Shown: one piece after another, positions 1 through 33,655 of the stretch
Layout: every line of letters starts with the position of its first letter
Numbering within the stretch: the first letter of the stretch is position 1
DNA from: Schistocephalus solidus
Taxonomy: Eukaryota; Platyhelminthes; Cestoda; Diphyllobothriidea; Diphyllobothriidae
Assembly (NCBI GenBank): GCA_017591395.1
Contig: WEDG01001313.1
Coordinates: 26,092-90,091, forward strand
Direction of reading: 5' to 3'
DNA: 64,000 nt
The notes under the pieces: model-generated
The model's input: the letters and a program-made list of their open reading frames with translations, nothing else
Database searches by the model: none
What the model was told of the DNA's origin: nothing
Program-made: the position numbers and the translations under genes

Positions 1-1090
1 CGACTTTTCTACGGTGATGTCGCTACGGGTTCTCGCAGGCAGGGAGGTCAAAAACGACGCTACAAGGACACTTTGAAGACATCGCTGAAGCAACTGCAAA
101 TCAACTCCTGCGACCTGGGAGGACCTCGCCCAGGATAGACCGGCATGGAGAAGATCAGTGAAGACTGGTTCAGCGATCTATGAGGCCAACCGGATCGCCG
201 CTGCCAAGGCCAAAAAGAGCGGCACGAAAAGTCACCAGCGCCCCGGACCAACACCGCCAATGCCCAGGCTCCCTGCCAACGTGCCCGCGCTGTCAACGCA
301 TCTTCCGCGCGCGAATCGGCCTGGTTGGACATCTTCGGACGCAATGCACAAACAATCCGACAATTCCCAATTTCTACGTCAAATTCTGCTAACCCTCCTT
401 CTGACTCCCCTACCCTCACTCCTGTCATCAATTCCATTGCTCCCACCATCACAGAGACCACATCCATCTACTCATCGCCTGTTACCCCCTACCACCGCAA
501 CCACCACCGCCTTCACTACCACCACCACCACCATCAGCGATGGGGAATCTCTCCTAAGCTGTACTCAATGCGACCGCACATTCACCTCACGAATCGGCCT
601 GGTCGGTCACTTGCGAATACATCGTACAGAGACCGGTGAGCCAGTGCCTGAGCACCATCACACAGCAGAGGTCGTCGCCTCCACTGCCCCTCACTGTCCT
701 CGCGCATTCACTCATCGCATAGGCCTATTCGGTCACATGCGCATCCATAACAGCGGAATTAACCACAATGCCGACAACACCGATACACCATGCACACCCT
801 CCGCTCCTGCCATTCTTAGTGCCCCCTGCCACCCCCACTACCAGCAATGACATCCTCCCCAGCCTCTACCGATTTCTCCTGCCCACACTGAACCCGCAAC
901 TTCAACTCACGCATCGGCCTGGTCGGTCACCCTGCGAATCCATCGCATGGAGGCTGGTGAACCAGTGCCTGGGGCTCCGACATACAGTCGACGCGCCCGC
1001 CTTCACTGCCCCTAACTGCTTTCGCACATTTACACACCGCATGGGCCTCTTAGGACACATGCGCCTCCATGACAACCTCCGGTAAACCAC
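1..1090 (+). pseudogene. 3' end of a non-LTR retrotransposon (LINE) ORF with C2H2-like finger modules, decayed
   Basis: The first ~150 bases read in frame 1 as a basic segment (SRRQGGQKRRYKDTLKTSLK), followed by KTGSAIYEANRIAAAKAK in another frame. Arrangements of this kind occur at the C-terminal end of LINE endonuclease/reverse-transcriptase polyproteins in invertebrates. Downstream are five finger-like modules of the form C-x2-C-...-RIGLVGHLR-x-H/C: about 282-347 (CPRCQRIFRARIGLVGHLR), 560-625, 685-750, 870-945 and 1006-1075. The reading frame changes several times, a stop replaces part of module four, and one module carries a single-base insertion, so this copy is dead. The spacer between modules one and two is rich in Ser, Thr and Pro. 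The reverse-transcriptase portion would lie upstream of the window. The LINE assignment rests on remembered family resemblance. A host zinc-finger gene is unlikely given the near-identical repeated modules and frameshifts. Confidence 0.7.
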
Positions 1091-1170
1091 CGTAGGCTAA
1101 CCCTACATCAGCGCACACTACCTACACCAATGCATCGACAACACTCTCACAATCACCATTTACCGACAGT

Positions 1171-1960
1171 ATATCACAGTTTCCTAGAAACCGTGGCTGG
1201 GAAGTCTGCCAATCTGACGCTTCCACCAGACCACGCCGTCGGCTCAGTGTATGTGCTGTGTGTGTCGAGTGGCTGACCAGTGAACTGGGAGTCAGACGGC
1301 GATGGCTGCTCCATATCCCCTGAGTTTGTGAATCCTGGTGTGTGCGTTATGGGGGCCAGGTCGTGCTGTGGCGCGCGAAGACGGGTACGCCGATCCGTCA
1401 GTTAATGCGCCTCACTCCCACATCAGGCAACTGACTGGCTCGGACAGTGGTCTGATTGTGGGGTGGGGGAGAGAGTGAGGTCGAGAGCTCAGCGCATTTT
1501 CCTCACTATAAAACAATCTGACGCGCTTGAAACTATCACGGTGCGCTAAAAGCCGTGGCTTTGGAAGGTTGCCAACTTACGGGATAACGCGGACCGCGTG
1601 GTCAGCCCAATGTGTGTTTTGTGTGGAGTGGCTGACTGGCGGACTGAGAGTCAGGCTGCAATGGCTCCTTCTTAATGTGGCCTTTATGGCACTCCCACCC
1701 GTGGGATCCGAGCCAGGTGTGGTGGCACGCCCAGGGCGGCTTTAGGCCGCGCCAGCCACATGCGCTCCTTCTCCCATCTCCGGTCTTCTTGACTCTGTCT
1801 TGACACCGGACTCAGGTGGGGAGGAGGAGAGAGTGCGGTAGCTGCAGCGCAAGGCTACTATCACTTAAAAACTAATTCACGCGCAAGTCACCGTCCCTGC
1901 ACCACCTGGTGTGGAGCATACGGTGGACCTCGTCGAAATCGACGGTCGAACTGCCATATC
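1171..1960 (+). repeat. ~360-bp monomer repeat family, copy A (dimer)
   Basis: This segment consists of two related modules about 360 bp apart. Each begins near a CCGTGGCT motif (about 1191 and 1552), continues through a GAGTGGCTGAC motif, and ends in a G-rich GAGAGAGTG stretch followed by a CACTATAAAA or CACTTAAAA motif. The second module ends with CGTCGAAATCGACGGTCGAA near 1935-1955. Closely matching copies occur at about 12520-13286 (minus), 15184-15733 (plus) and 26070-27150 (plus), with diverged copies elsewhere. No coding capacity is evident; the open frames here are shared by repeat copies and carry no recognisable domain. Confidence 0.85.
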
Positions 1961-2282
1961 TGCCCCGAATTCTGACTGCGTGCTGTGTGGAAGAACTAAA
2001 TATGGAAAAAAAGGGGTAGCAATAACTAATTTCATGCGCCAATAGTTACGGGAATCAGCTTGGAAGAAGATTCAATCACCGGAAAAAGAAGTTTATCGGT
2101 GTAAAATTTTGGATTTTCAGTGGACCCCAGTATCAGACAGAGCCGCAGATAAGGGTAATGCAGGCACAAGGACTGTAGTATTTATAGTACGTAGAGGTCG
2201 TGCGATTACATGCGTGCAATAATTAGCAGCTGTCGTGATCCCCACTCGGTGGGGGGGTCTTATTTGGTGCAATGATGGCTCG
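1960..2282. other. Non-coding spacer, no feature recognised
   Basis: This is AT/GC-mixed unique-looking sequence between the dimeric repeat and the Penelope fragment. A short G-run (about 2251-2257) is the only low-complexity feature. I see no open frame of note, no tRNA and no splice-bounded exon. Confidence 0.5.
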
Positions 2283-2600
2283 TCAGTCCGCGTCCGAGTT
2301 GATAATTACCCATAAATTCGGCACGTTGTCACTGGAAGTGTTGGTCACCCACAGACTCCTCACTCCACTGATTCCCCTGTCCAGGCATAGTCTTAGCACA
2401 TAATACGGGAGAGGGAGGCCATTGCGCTTTTTGATGGACTGCGGACCAGAGAACCATGACTCTAGCAGTTCGCGGTTCACGCCGTTGTCATCTCTTGCGC
2501 AAATTTCGGCCCCGTGACACTCAAAAATATGGTCGAGTCCCGTCGAATGAACTGCAACCTGAGAGCTAGCGCCATTCGGATGATAGGTTCGGGTGAGCAA
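2283..2600 (-). pseudogene. Penelope-like element fragment (C-terminal part of GIY-YIG endonuclease region)
   Basis: Minus-strand translation gives a segment with HSTGLDHIFECHGAEI, followed by NRELLESWFSGPQSI and LPLPYYVLR. This is the arrangement seen at the C-terminal side of the GIY-YIG endonuclease of Penelope-like retroelements (H-S-x-x-x-x-H-x-F-x-x-x-x-A-x-I ... E-x-L-E-S-W). The same arrangement appears in the longer copy at 29408-30345 on the plus strand, which supports the call from within the window. The conserved glycine-tyrosine core and the reverse transcriptase are missing. Sequence at about 2600-2740 resembles the 3' tail of the other copy in the opposite orientation, so two truncated pieces may sit head to head here. 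Family assignment is from memory of motif order. Confidence 0.6.
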
Positions 2601-2744
2601 GCGGAACGTCAGGCCAGTGAGATTCTTGTTCCAGCGATCGCATCTTCTCCTTCTAATGTTCTGTTTGTCTGCCCTAGACGAGGACGATGAGAGAGCTCCA
2701 AAATCCTCCCCTCGGGGGCCACAAAAGCATTGCAGCATGCCTCG

Positions 2745-4335
2745 GCATCCTTCGTTAGAATGTCAGGCCTGGCCTCTTTTCCCACAATCTATCCCAATTT
2801 CGCACCATCATTCGGCAGCACACCCTCGGTGTTCGCTGCGCGAGACAGGGCCAAATTAACTTAGGCGTGAATCCGGCCCTTCTAATCAAATTCCCACACG
2901 CACAAGGTTGTGTGTGTGTGTTGACAACAGGCCACCACCCCTACTCCCCTTCCCAGCTCGCGAATCCGCCATCCGTCGAGGAGAGAGGCGAGCAGGTTGG
3001 AGAGGAGAGGAGGGGGGAGCAAGTTGGTGAAAGCAGAGAAGGCGGTGTAAACCGACGCCGGGGAAGCTTGGAAGGGTAGAAGAAGGAGTAGCTGGAAAAT
3101 AATTATACCGCTGAAAATCGAATCAGCGCACGATGTGCCCGCGTCGGCTCCACCAAGGAAACAATAAGGGCATTTGCGTGTGCATACGAACGATGGCAAT
3201 TGAAACATTTTTAGCTACTTTTGGACCTCGAGTCGGTTGGAAAACTAGCGGAAGCACAAGAAGGCACCGTGGGATATTGTTTCGGTCTTGGTTGGCTTCC
3301 TCGTTCAGCCCCGCAAACTCGATTGAATGATGTGTCCTAAATAGTTCCACGAAACCACAGAGAAGTTATCGGGTTTGCCATTAGAAGAGTTTTATTTGGG
3401 GGCCAATATTTCGTCAGCTTCTCAACTTTCCGGTCGACCAGGGAGCTGGAAGTACAGCTTATGCATATCAACCCAATTTTAAGAGACGTTTGAGACAACG
3501 ATGTGATCACAGAAACATGTACATTAAGACAAGTGTCAGAAGATGGTGTGTGTTTCGAATGTGAAAGTTAAGGCAAGGAAGGGGAAACGCACCGTCTGGG
3601 TAGGAATGGCATCTGACGATTTGAAGGAGATAGGCCTGTGCTTGCCGCTTGAATCCATGCGAAATTTCAGAACCAAAGAGACTCGCGGTAGTTTCCGCTC
3701 TCCAAAACATCGAAGGAACACTACTATAAAAACAATCAGTAATCTACTGCTTCAACATATTTATTAGTGCGTGAGTGTGGTCGAAGGCAAGTAATTAATT
3801 GAATCGGATCGGACTATCTTAGTTAATCAGGTTGTATTCGACGTTTAACTAATCAATATTGCTTTTTGACCGCTATTTACCCCTGTTATCAAGGGAAAAG
3901 ACAACGGCCTCCGTCCTGAACATTTGAACTTTCCTGGAAATTTTCCGCAATATGGCGGCTCCTTTGTGAGTAGGTTGGGAAATGTCAACCTCAGGTGGTG
4001 CGACTTAACTACCTGAAAGGGATCTAGTACACGCGAAATGGTAGGACGGTTCCTTATTGCTTCTTATTTTAGGCCTTTTCAATTCAGTCCGTTAGTCGAG
4101 GCTTTTGTGAGTGAACTTATCAAATGTCAGCTGTCTCGCCACATGCAGCTTCAGTGGTGCAAGATTTCTTAGGCTGTATTAGCAAAGTATGCTCCAAGTG
4201 TCTTCCATGCAAATCATACTCCCTACATTTCATGGCTTCTGCGTCCTGAATGTCCCCTTTCAAATTCAATGAAGGGTAAGAACATAACTGCCCACAATAC
4301 AGGTGTCATTGTGCCGAATTCCTGGGAGATTATGG
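2745..4335. other. Intergenic or upstream-intronic sequence with a purine-rich tract
   Basis: No exon or recognisable gene was found here. A strongly purine-rich plus strand (GAGGAGAGAGG-type) runs from about 2975 to 3100. The remainder is unremarkable. If the acyltransferase gene starts upstream of the window, this stretch belongs to one of its introns, but that cannot be decided from the sequence. Confidence 0.4.
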
Positions 4336-4339
4336 TCGG

Positions 4340-4560
4340 TATAAGGTTAGGGTTAGGGTGGAGCACCACCCGGGGTTGGGTATGACTGGCTGATGACGGC
4401 TAATGAGCCAGAAATGGCCATTCCAGTTTCCCTTGCCTTTTTCAGCATTGTTTCTCTGCTGTGCGACTGCTAGGGGCGTTTGAGAGTAAGCCTCAGGGCA
4501 GAACGGTACGAGTGAGTCCAGTTAACGATCGTGGAGCGTTCATCAATGGACGTTAACTTT
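4340..4560 (+). mobile_element. tRNA-derived SINE, 5'-truncated copy
   Basis: The copy has the family body: GGTTGGGTATGACTGGCTGA, GACGGCTAATGAGCCAGAAA, TGGCCATTCCAGTTTCCC, then a CTGTGCGACTGCT-type 3' region and a GTGAGTCCAGTTAACGATCG-type tail. The tRNA-like head is missing. In its place a short GGTTAGGGTTAGGGT run precedes the body. Other copies lie near 24.3-24.95 kb, 33.3-33.65 kb, 49.8-50.0 kb and 50.66-50.83 kb. Confidence 0.8.
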
Positions 4561-4700
4561 ATGCTTTGGTATAAAGTTAGAGTTATGGTTGGGGTTATTT
4601 TTAGGGTTAAGGGTGCAGTTCGGTTTACGATTAAGGCTGTGGTTTAGCTTTATGTGAGGGCTGGTATTAGGATTAGGACACGGGAATATTTGGCCTGGCC
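4561..4700 (+). repeat. Degenerate TTAGGG-like dispersed repeat
   Basis: Variants of GGTTAGGGTTAGGG (TAAAGTTAGAGTTATGGTTG, GGGTTATTTTTAGGGTTAAG) run for about 120 bp and end in ATTAGGATTAGGACACGGGA. The same ending (TTAGG...ACGGGA) occurs in copies at about 20036-20140 (plus) and 16795-16985 (minus). That makes this a dispersed repeat family rather than a telomere. Confidence 0.65.
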
Positions 4701-5911
4701 CACTTTATTACTTGGGCGGGGTGCTGGTATTCCGGTATCCGGTTTGGGGATCATATCAGTACTCCTTACCCAATAGTGTTCAGCCAACATAGTTTTAACC
4801 TTTGGCGCCTTGAACTGCTTTCCTTGCCCTGTCATAGTAGGCCACAGTATAGCATTCGTTTCATGTCCCATTGGGTGTAGAGCATCTTCCGAAAACACCC
4901 TCTATAGTGCCGGGTGGCCAGCGAAACGCAAGTATTCAGTCGCCTCGCATTGGCGTATGCTGGTTGACTGTGAGTTAAAATTTCCCAGCCTTTTGCGATC
5001 ATTTAACCTGCTTTTGGATGCATGGTGAGATTTGACTTCGATACCAAACTCATTCCTTTCAAACCTCCGCTCCGCACATTCTTTTAACCATAGACCTCTA
5101 TCTCTCTCTGTGTACCCAACAAAGTGGCCATCTCATCTTCACAGCCGTTTCGGTCAGATAAACTCGCAATCACATGCCTTGTCCAGTTAAAATATTTTGC
5201 TCACGTTACCACTTACATCCACTCTGAGAATCCCCGATAAACATCGGGAATCTAGTGAGAAATGCGTGCCAGTTTGGTCGTATTTAACATAAATTTGAAA
5301 TTCCTGGCATTCATAGCAAAAAATAACGAAGCCCTTGCAAAGTCCGCTTCAACACCGAACTGGACTTTCGGAAACATTTCATACTCTTATAGGGATAAGA
5401 TTACGCTCGAAGGAAAACTTATTCAGGACAACTCATCCCGTATGAATTTAGCGGTGCTCTTGCCAGAAGAAGAGCACCTTATTCGGGTAAAAATATTCTT
5501 TCTCCAGTTTTTTTAAGCTCCTCAGTAAGTACTCACTAACCCTCAGTCAGTCAGGCGGAATAAAGCTGTATGAGCTCATTCGGAAAGTTGCTATGGTTAT
5601 TTGAGCCAAAAGCCATCATATACAGCCAGATAATCGCGTAATATTCATAAATTATCAACAGACAGCTACTAATACACAAATTGTGACCCGTCACGAACTT
5701 CGCACAACAACCCTCGTACTACACAGGCCGCCCATCTAGCATCCACGAAAGCTGGACTGCGTTCAAGAAACAGCAGTTATTCAGAGGACGGTATAGTTTA
5801 GCTTAAAATATTATTTCTTCCTAAGAATGAATTTATTTTATTGCAAGGCATCAACTAAAAAGTAACTGATTGACAGGTCATGTATTTAAGGCCTGCTATA
5901 AATAACAACGA

Positions 5912-5950
<39 letters not shown>
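5912..5950 (+). repeat. (AAT)13 microsatellite
   Basis: An uninterrupted AAT trinucleotide tract of 39 bases lies in AT-rich flanking sequence. Confidence 0.95.
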
Positions 5951-5955
<5 letters not shown>

Positions 5956-6039
5956 TGACAAAATAATGAAAAGCGATTCCAGATGTAACGTACCAGTACT
6001 TTTTTGATTTAACTTTTGCCTTTAAAGCAGCTGAAATTC

Positions 6040-6600
6040 AAACGACCTAAAAATTGGCAGGCTGTCTACGGTGGGCTGGCCTAGAAAATTACTGAGCAAG
6101 AAATCTAGCTTTTCCTGCACAGAACAGCGACTTCTTGCCTTTTCCCAGTTTCCTTTCAATAATACAAATAGCTTTTCAATAGGATTGAGGTCCAGACTGT
6201 TAGTTTGAATGAAAATGCTTCGCAGGCCGCAGGCGGTAAGGCTTACTGTGGTCTGAAAATAAGAATCTCGTAGTAAGCCACATCAGAATCATGCTTTCTT
6301 GGAGCGGTGAACAGGTGCAATATCCCGTAACAGTATGGTGTCCATTAGACGTCGGTGAATGCCATTGTAACCGCAGGCATCCTTTGCGATGTCGATGAAC
6401 ACCTTGTAGTTTATAGTCTTCGTTGTCGACCGCCAGATTGGTCGCCCTCCGAATTTGAAGGCCAGTCAGACCATCAGGCGTAGACAGGTCCTGAAAATTG
6501 CTGTTGGCATAGTATATTCTCGGGAGAAGTTCAGAGGCTTGTCTAAAAAACAGGCCCGCATCACAAGCAGAAATGCTTTTCCAGAAGGAAAGTCTGTGAT
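6040..6600 (-). pseudogene. Tc1/IS630-like DNA transposase fossil
   Basis: Minus-strand translation contains DIAPVHRSKKA (plus-strand positions about 6292-6328) and, downstream, NSLDLNPIEKLFVLLK (about 6150-6200). These resemble the second catalytic D block (D-N-A-P-x-H) and the S-x-D-x-N-P-I-E block of Tc1/IS630-superfamily transposases. Upstream codons encode DGLTGLQIRRATNL. Stops and an N-to-I change are present. About 48 residues separate D from E, more than the usual mid-thirties, so indels are likely. It lies just upstream of the catalytic-histidine exon of the acyltransferase gene and is probably intronic. Terminal inverted repeats were not located. Confidence 0.5.
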
Positions 6601-6747
6601 CAATATACGCCTGAACCTTTAGCCAGTAACTGGGCTGTCAATAGGGTCAAGCATGCAGCGTATAAATATCCGTTGTTTATTTATAAGTACGCTTAACATT
6701 CCCCTGACTCCTTCTCTGACGCATAAAACCTGCCTGTTTTCTTTTAG

Positions 6748-31332
<24,585 letters not shown>

Positions 31333-31860
31333 CATAACTGTCGTCGGAATACTAGGGTATTTTAGTTTCCAGTGCATTTATCTTTGAGTTTTTCCCTTTC
31401 ATAGACAGATTATTTTCGCCAATGCAGTCTTATAAATGCGAACATGAGCTAGAATTATTGGAAAGAAAACACCTTCTTGTGGTTATGTATCCGCTTCCCC
31501 CTCCTCCTACCAGTGATCCGCAGACGAATTTACTATAGACACGCCCATGACAAGTTTTCCTAAAAAATCGAACAAAATTGTTAAACCAAAGTTTTTTGCC
31601 CCTCAGTCACTTTGACTGGTTGTGATCTGTACAAAATGCTGTTGATATTGTCTCTGTGATGACACATTTTTTTCTTCCTTTTAACTACTCTCAAAACTGG
31701 TTACAGGAAAGATAATATAGAGTAGATCGATCTACAAAGCTACCCCTTGCTGATGATGATCTTGATGATGATTGCGATAATTTTGAGTTCATTTTCTCTA
31801 CTCATCCGATTTGTCAGCGCCTTGCTTTGTTGTCACCTTGTAGCTCCTAATAAATTCTGT
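31333..31860 (+). other. Probable 3' UTR of ChAT
   Basis: This is AT-rich sequence after the stop with a canonical AATAAA at 31849-31854 in a CTCCTAATAAATTCTG context, followed by TG-rich sequence. Transcript end is inferred, not observed. Confidence 0.55.
31849..31854 (+). terminator. Candidate poly(A) signal for ChAT
   Basis: This is a canonical AATAAA, the clearest signal within about 520 bases of the stop codon, with a TGTTGTAACAACC stretch just downstream. Confidence 0.5.
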
Positions 31861-32069
31861 TGTAACAACCACCCTTATTCGACCCCCTTAATGTAGATTT
31901 TTTTCCAAACAGAAAGTTTGTACGAATGAATGCAAATATTTGAATTCTAGGTGTTTGTATGAGGAAAGAGTAAGCCTGCTCGAGCAAAAGCCTCAGGAGC
32001 TTTCTAACTCATTTAAAGGTCGATCCTCGCCAAAAATAATAACTAAAACAGGAAATGTCACAGCTGTAG

Positions 32070-32153
32070 GAGGGTACAAACCAATCAACATACGGAACCC
32101 TATGCAATCACCTCCAGACTTGCGTCATCGGTCGTTGATTGGTTTGTACCCTC
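32070..32153. repeat. Perfect 20-bp inverted repeat with 44-bp spacer
   Basis: The left arm GAGGGTACAAACCAATCAAC (32070-32089) and right arm GTTGATTGGTTTGTACCCTC (32134-32153) are perfect reverse complements. The 84-bp unit could be a very short MITE or encode a hairpin RNA. No TTAA or TA duplication is obvious at its borders. Confidence 0.9.
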
Positions 32154-32159
32154 TAAAAA

Positions 32160-33284
32160 TGCAGCCTTTTTGTTGTTGCTACCATCTCCGACAATGGCGC
32201 CCAACACAAGTTCAAAAGCTCAGAAGAATAAAGAAATTTTTCTGGTGCTCTAGCCGTCCTCTTCTTTACTTATAAAAATGGAAATCTTTCAAACATACTT
32301 CCTTTGGAGCCTGACGTATGGTGAGCCAAACGTGTTCATTAATCCTTTCCTAGGAAAAATTGCATGGACACTGCCAACTGATTGCAAGTTATTGTGAGGG
32401 ACTCTGAGCTATTTGCGGTTTTTCGGCATTCGCCAGAGAGTGAAGTGTATTAGCTCTATTTTGGCAGCCAAAGACGTGAGGGCAAATGCGCATCCACGTT
32501 CCTCCACCAAGATGAGCAAACCTACGGCCTCAAAAGGCGGTAAAGTTGTAGCCAAAGAGCCTCATGGAGAATTCTGTTAATTTCAACGTCAGTAAGATGT
32601 ATTTGAATAAAGTCATCCGGCAGTGCATTTGGCAACCTTTAAAATTGCACCGTATTGTATGGATGGACGAATATCGTTTCCAACCATGGGACTAAGACAG
32701 TAGGTACGGGCCGTTTAAACAGCGGCGTGACTGAGCGCTGTGCATCTCAATGGAACAATTTTGTACACTGACTGTGAAGTCGGGGTCTGGTTCACAGAAA
32801 AAAATAACAGGTCTCCCAGGTGGTGCTAGGAAGGAGGACGACCAGGTCGGAAGCCCTGAGGGTGTCCGCGCTTCGGACCCCATTTCATTCTGCTGAATGT
32901 AAAACTGCCTCACGGACAACCCATAAGTGGCCCTCAAGGACGCTTCCAGTGGCCGGCGTACTTGGCCAAGTCGGTTGAATAGGTGAATGAAAATCAAAGG
33001 TCAATCTAGGCAGGGAATGGAAAAAAATGGTTGTGGCGAATCCGGACCCTTGCTCCTCCTATTTTTATGGAGGCGACGTACTGGATTGATAGAATCATCC
33101 TCGAAACCACTGAAATTCAGGCAACACAGTCTTCTGCGTGGCCAGAGGGTGAGGATCAATGCCCATAGCAGTCGAAGAAAGATGGCAGAACCTTCCAGAT
33201 CCTAAGAAGAACCCAGAAGACATTATAGGTTCGCCAGCTATTCCCAACGTAGCCGATGGTGAAACCACTCATCCATCCCGTAAG
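32160..33284. other. Intergenic, nothing recognised
   Basis: I saw no exon, repeat-family member or RNA gene here. The open frame on the minus strand at 32692-32997 has no recognised motif. Confidence 0.45.
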
Positions 33285-33470
33285 AAAAAAAATTAAGCCA
33301 GAAATGGCCATTCCAGTCTCCCTGGTCTTTACCGGCAATATTCACCTGCCTATTATACTACTTGCCGATGTTCGACTGCTGGTGGGCTCGAGCGTGAGCC
33401 TCAAGGAAGAGCGGACTGAGTGAATTCTGTTGGTGATCGGTGAGCGTTCGTCAACGAATCTAAACCGGCA
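33285..33470 (+). mobile_element. tRNA-derived SINE, 5'-truncated
   Basis: Starts within the body at AAGCCAGAAATGGCCATTCC and runs through TGTTCGACTGCTGG to a GTGAGCGTTCGTCAACGAAT tail. It is immediately followed by a second, head-containing copy, giving a tandem pair. Confidence 0.8.
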
Positions 33471-33471
33471 A

Positions 33472-33655
33472 GACAACGAACCCATGGCTCAATGTTTAGA
33501 GCGTTGGAATTTTAATAAACAGGTCGCGGGTTCGATCCTCGGGTGGTGCACCACCTGGGGTTGAGTATGACTGGCTGATGACGGCTAATAAGCCAGAAAT
33601 GGCCATTTCAGTCTCTCTTGTCTTTGCCGGTAATATTCATCTGCCAGAAAAAGTA
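33472..33655 (+). mobile_element. tRNA-derived SINE with tRNA-like head
   Basis: The head reads GAACCCATGGCTCAATGTTT, AGAGCG (A-box region), then GCGGGTTCGATCCTCGGGTG (B box near 33529-33539) and the body GACTGGCTGATGACGGCTAA. The head resembles a tRNA gene 5' half and B box but has no proper acceptor stem or CCA-proximal closure, so it is a SINE and not a tRNA gene. The copy ends around the ATTCATCTGCC motif. Confidence 0.8.

Noticed and set aside
32692..32997. 101-codon minus-strand open frame
   Set aside because: Reasonable composition but no recognised motif. It overlaps sequence that may be an unassigned repeat next to a SINE.
33472..33545. Possible tRNA gene (A and B box)
   Set aside because: It cannot fold into a full cloverleaf with an acceptor stem and is joined to the SINE body, so it is a SINE head.
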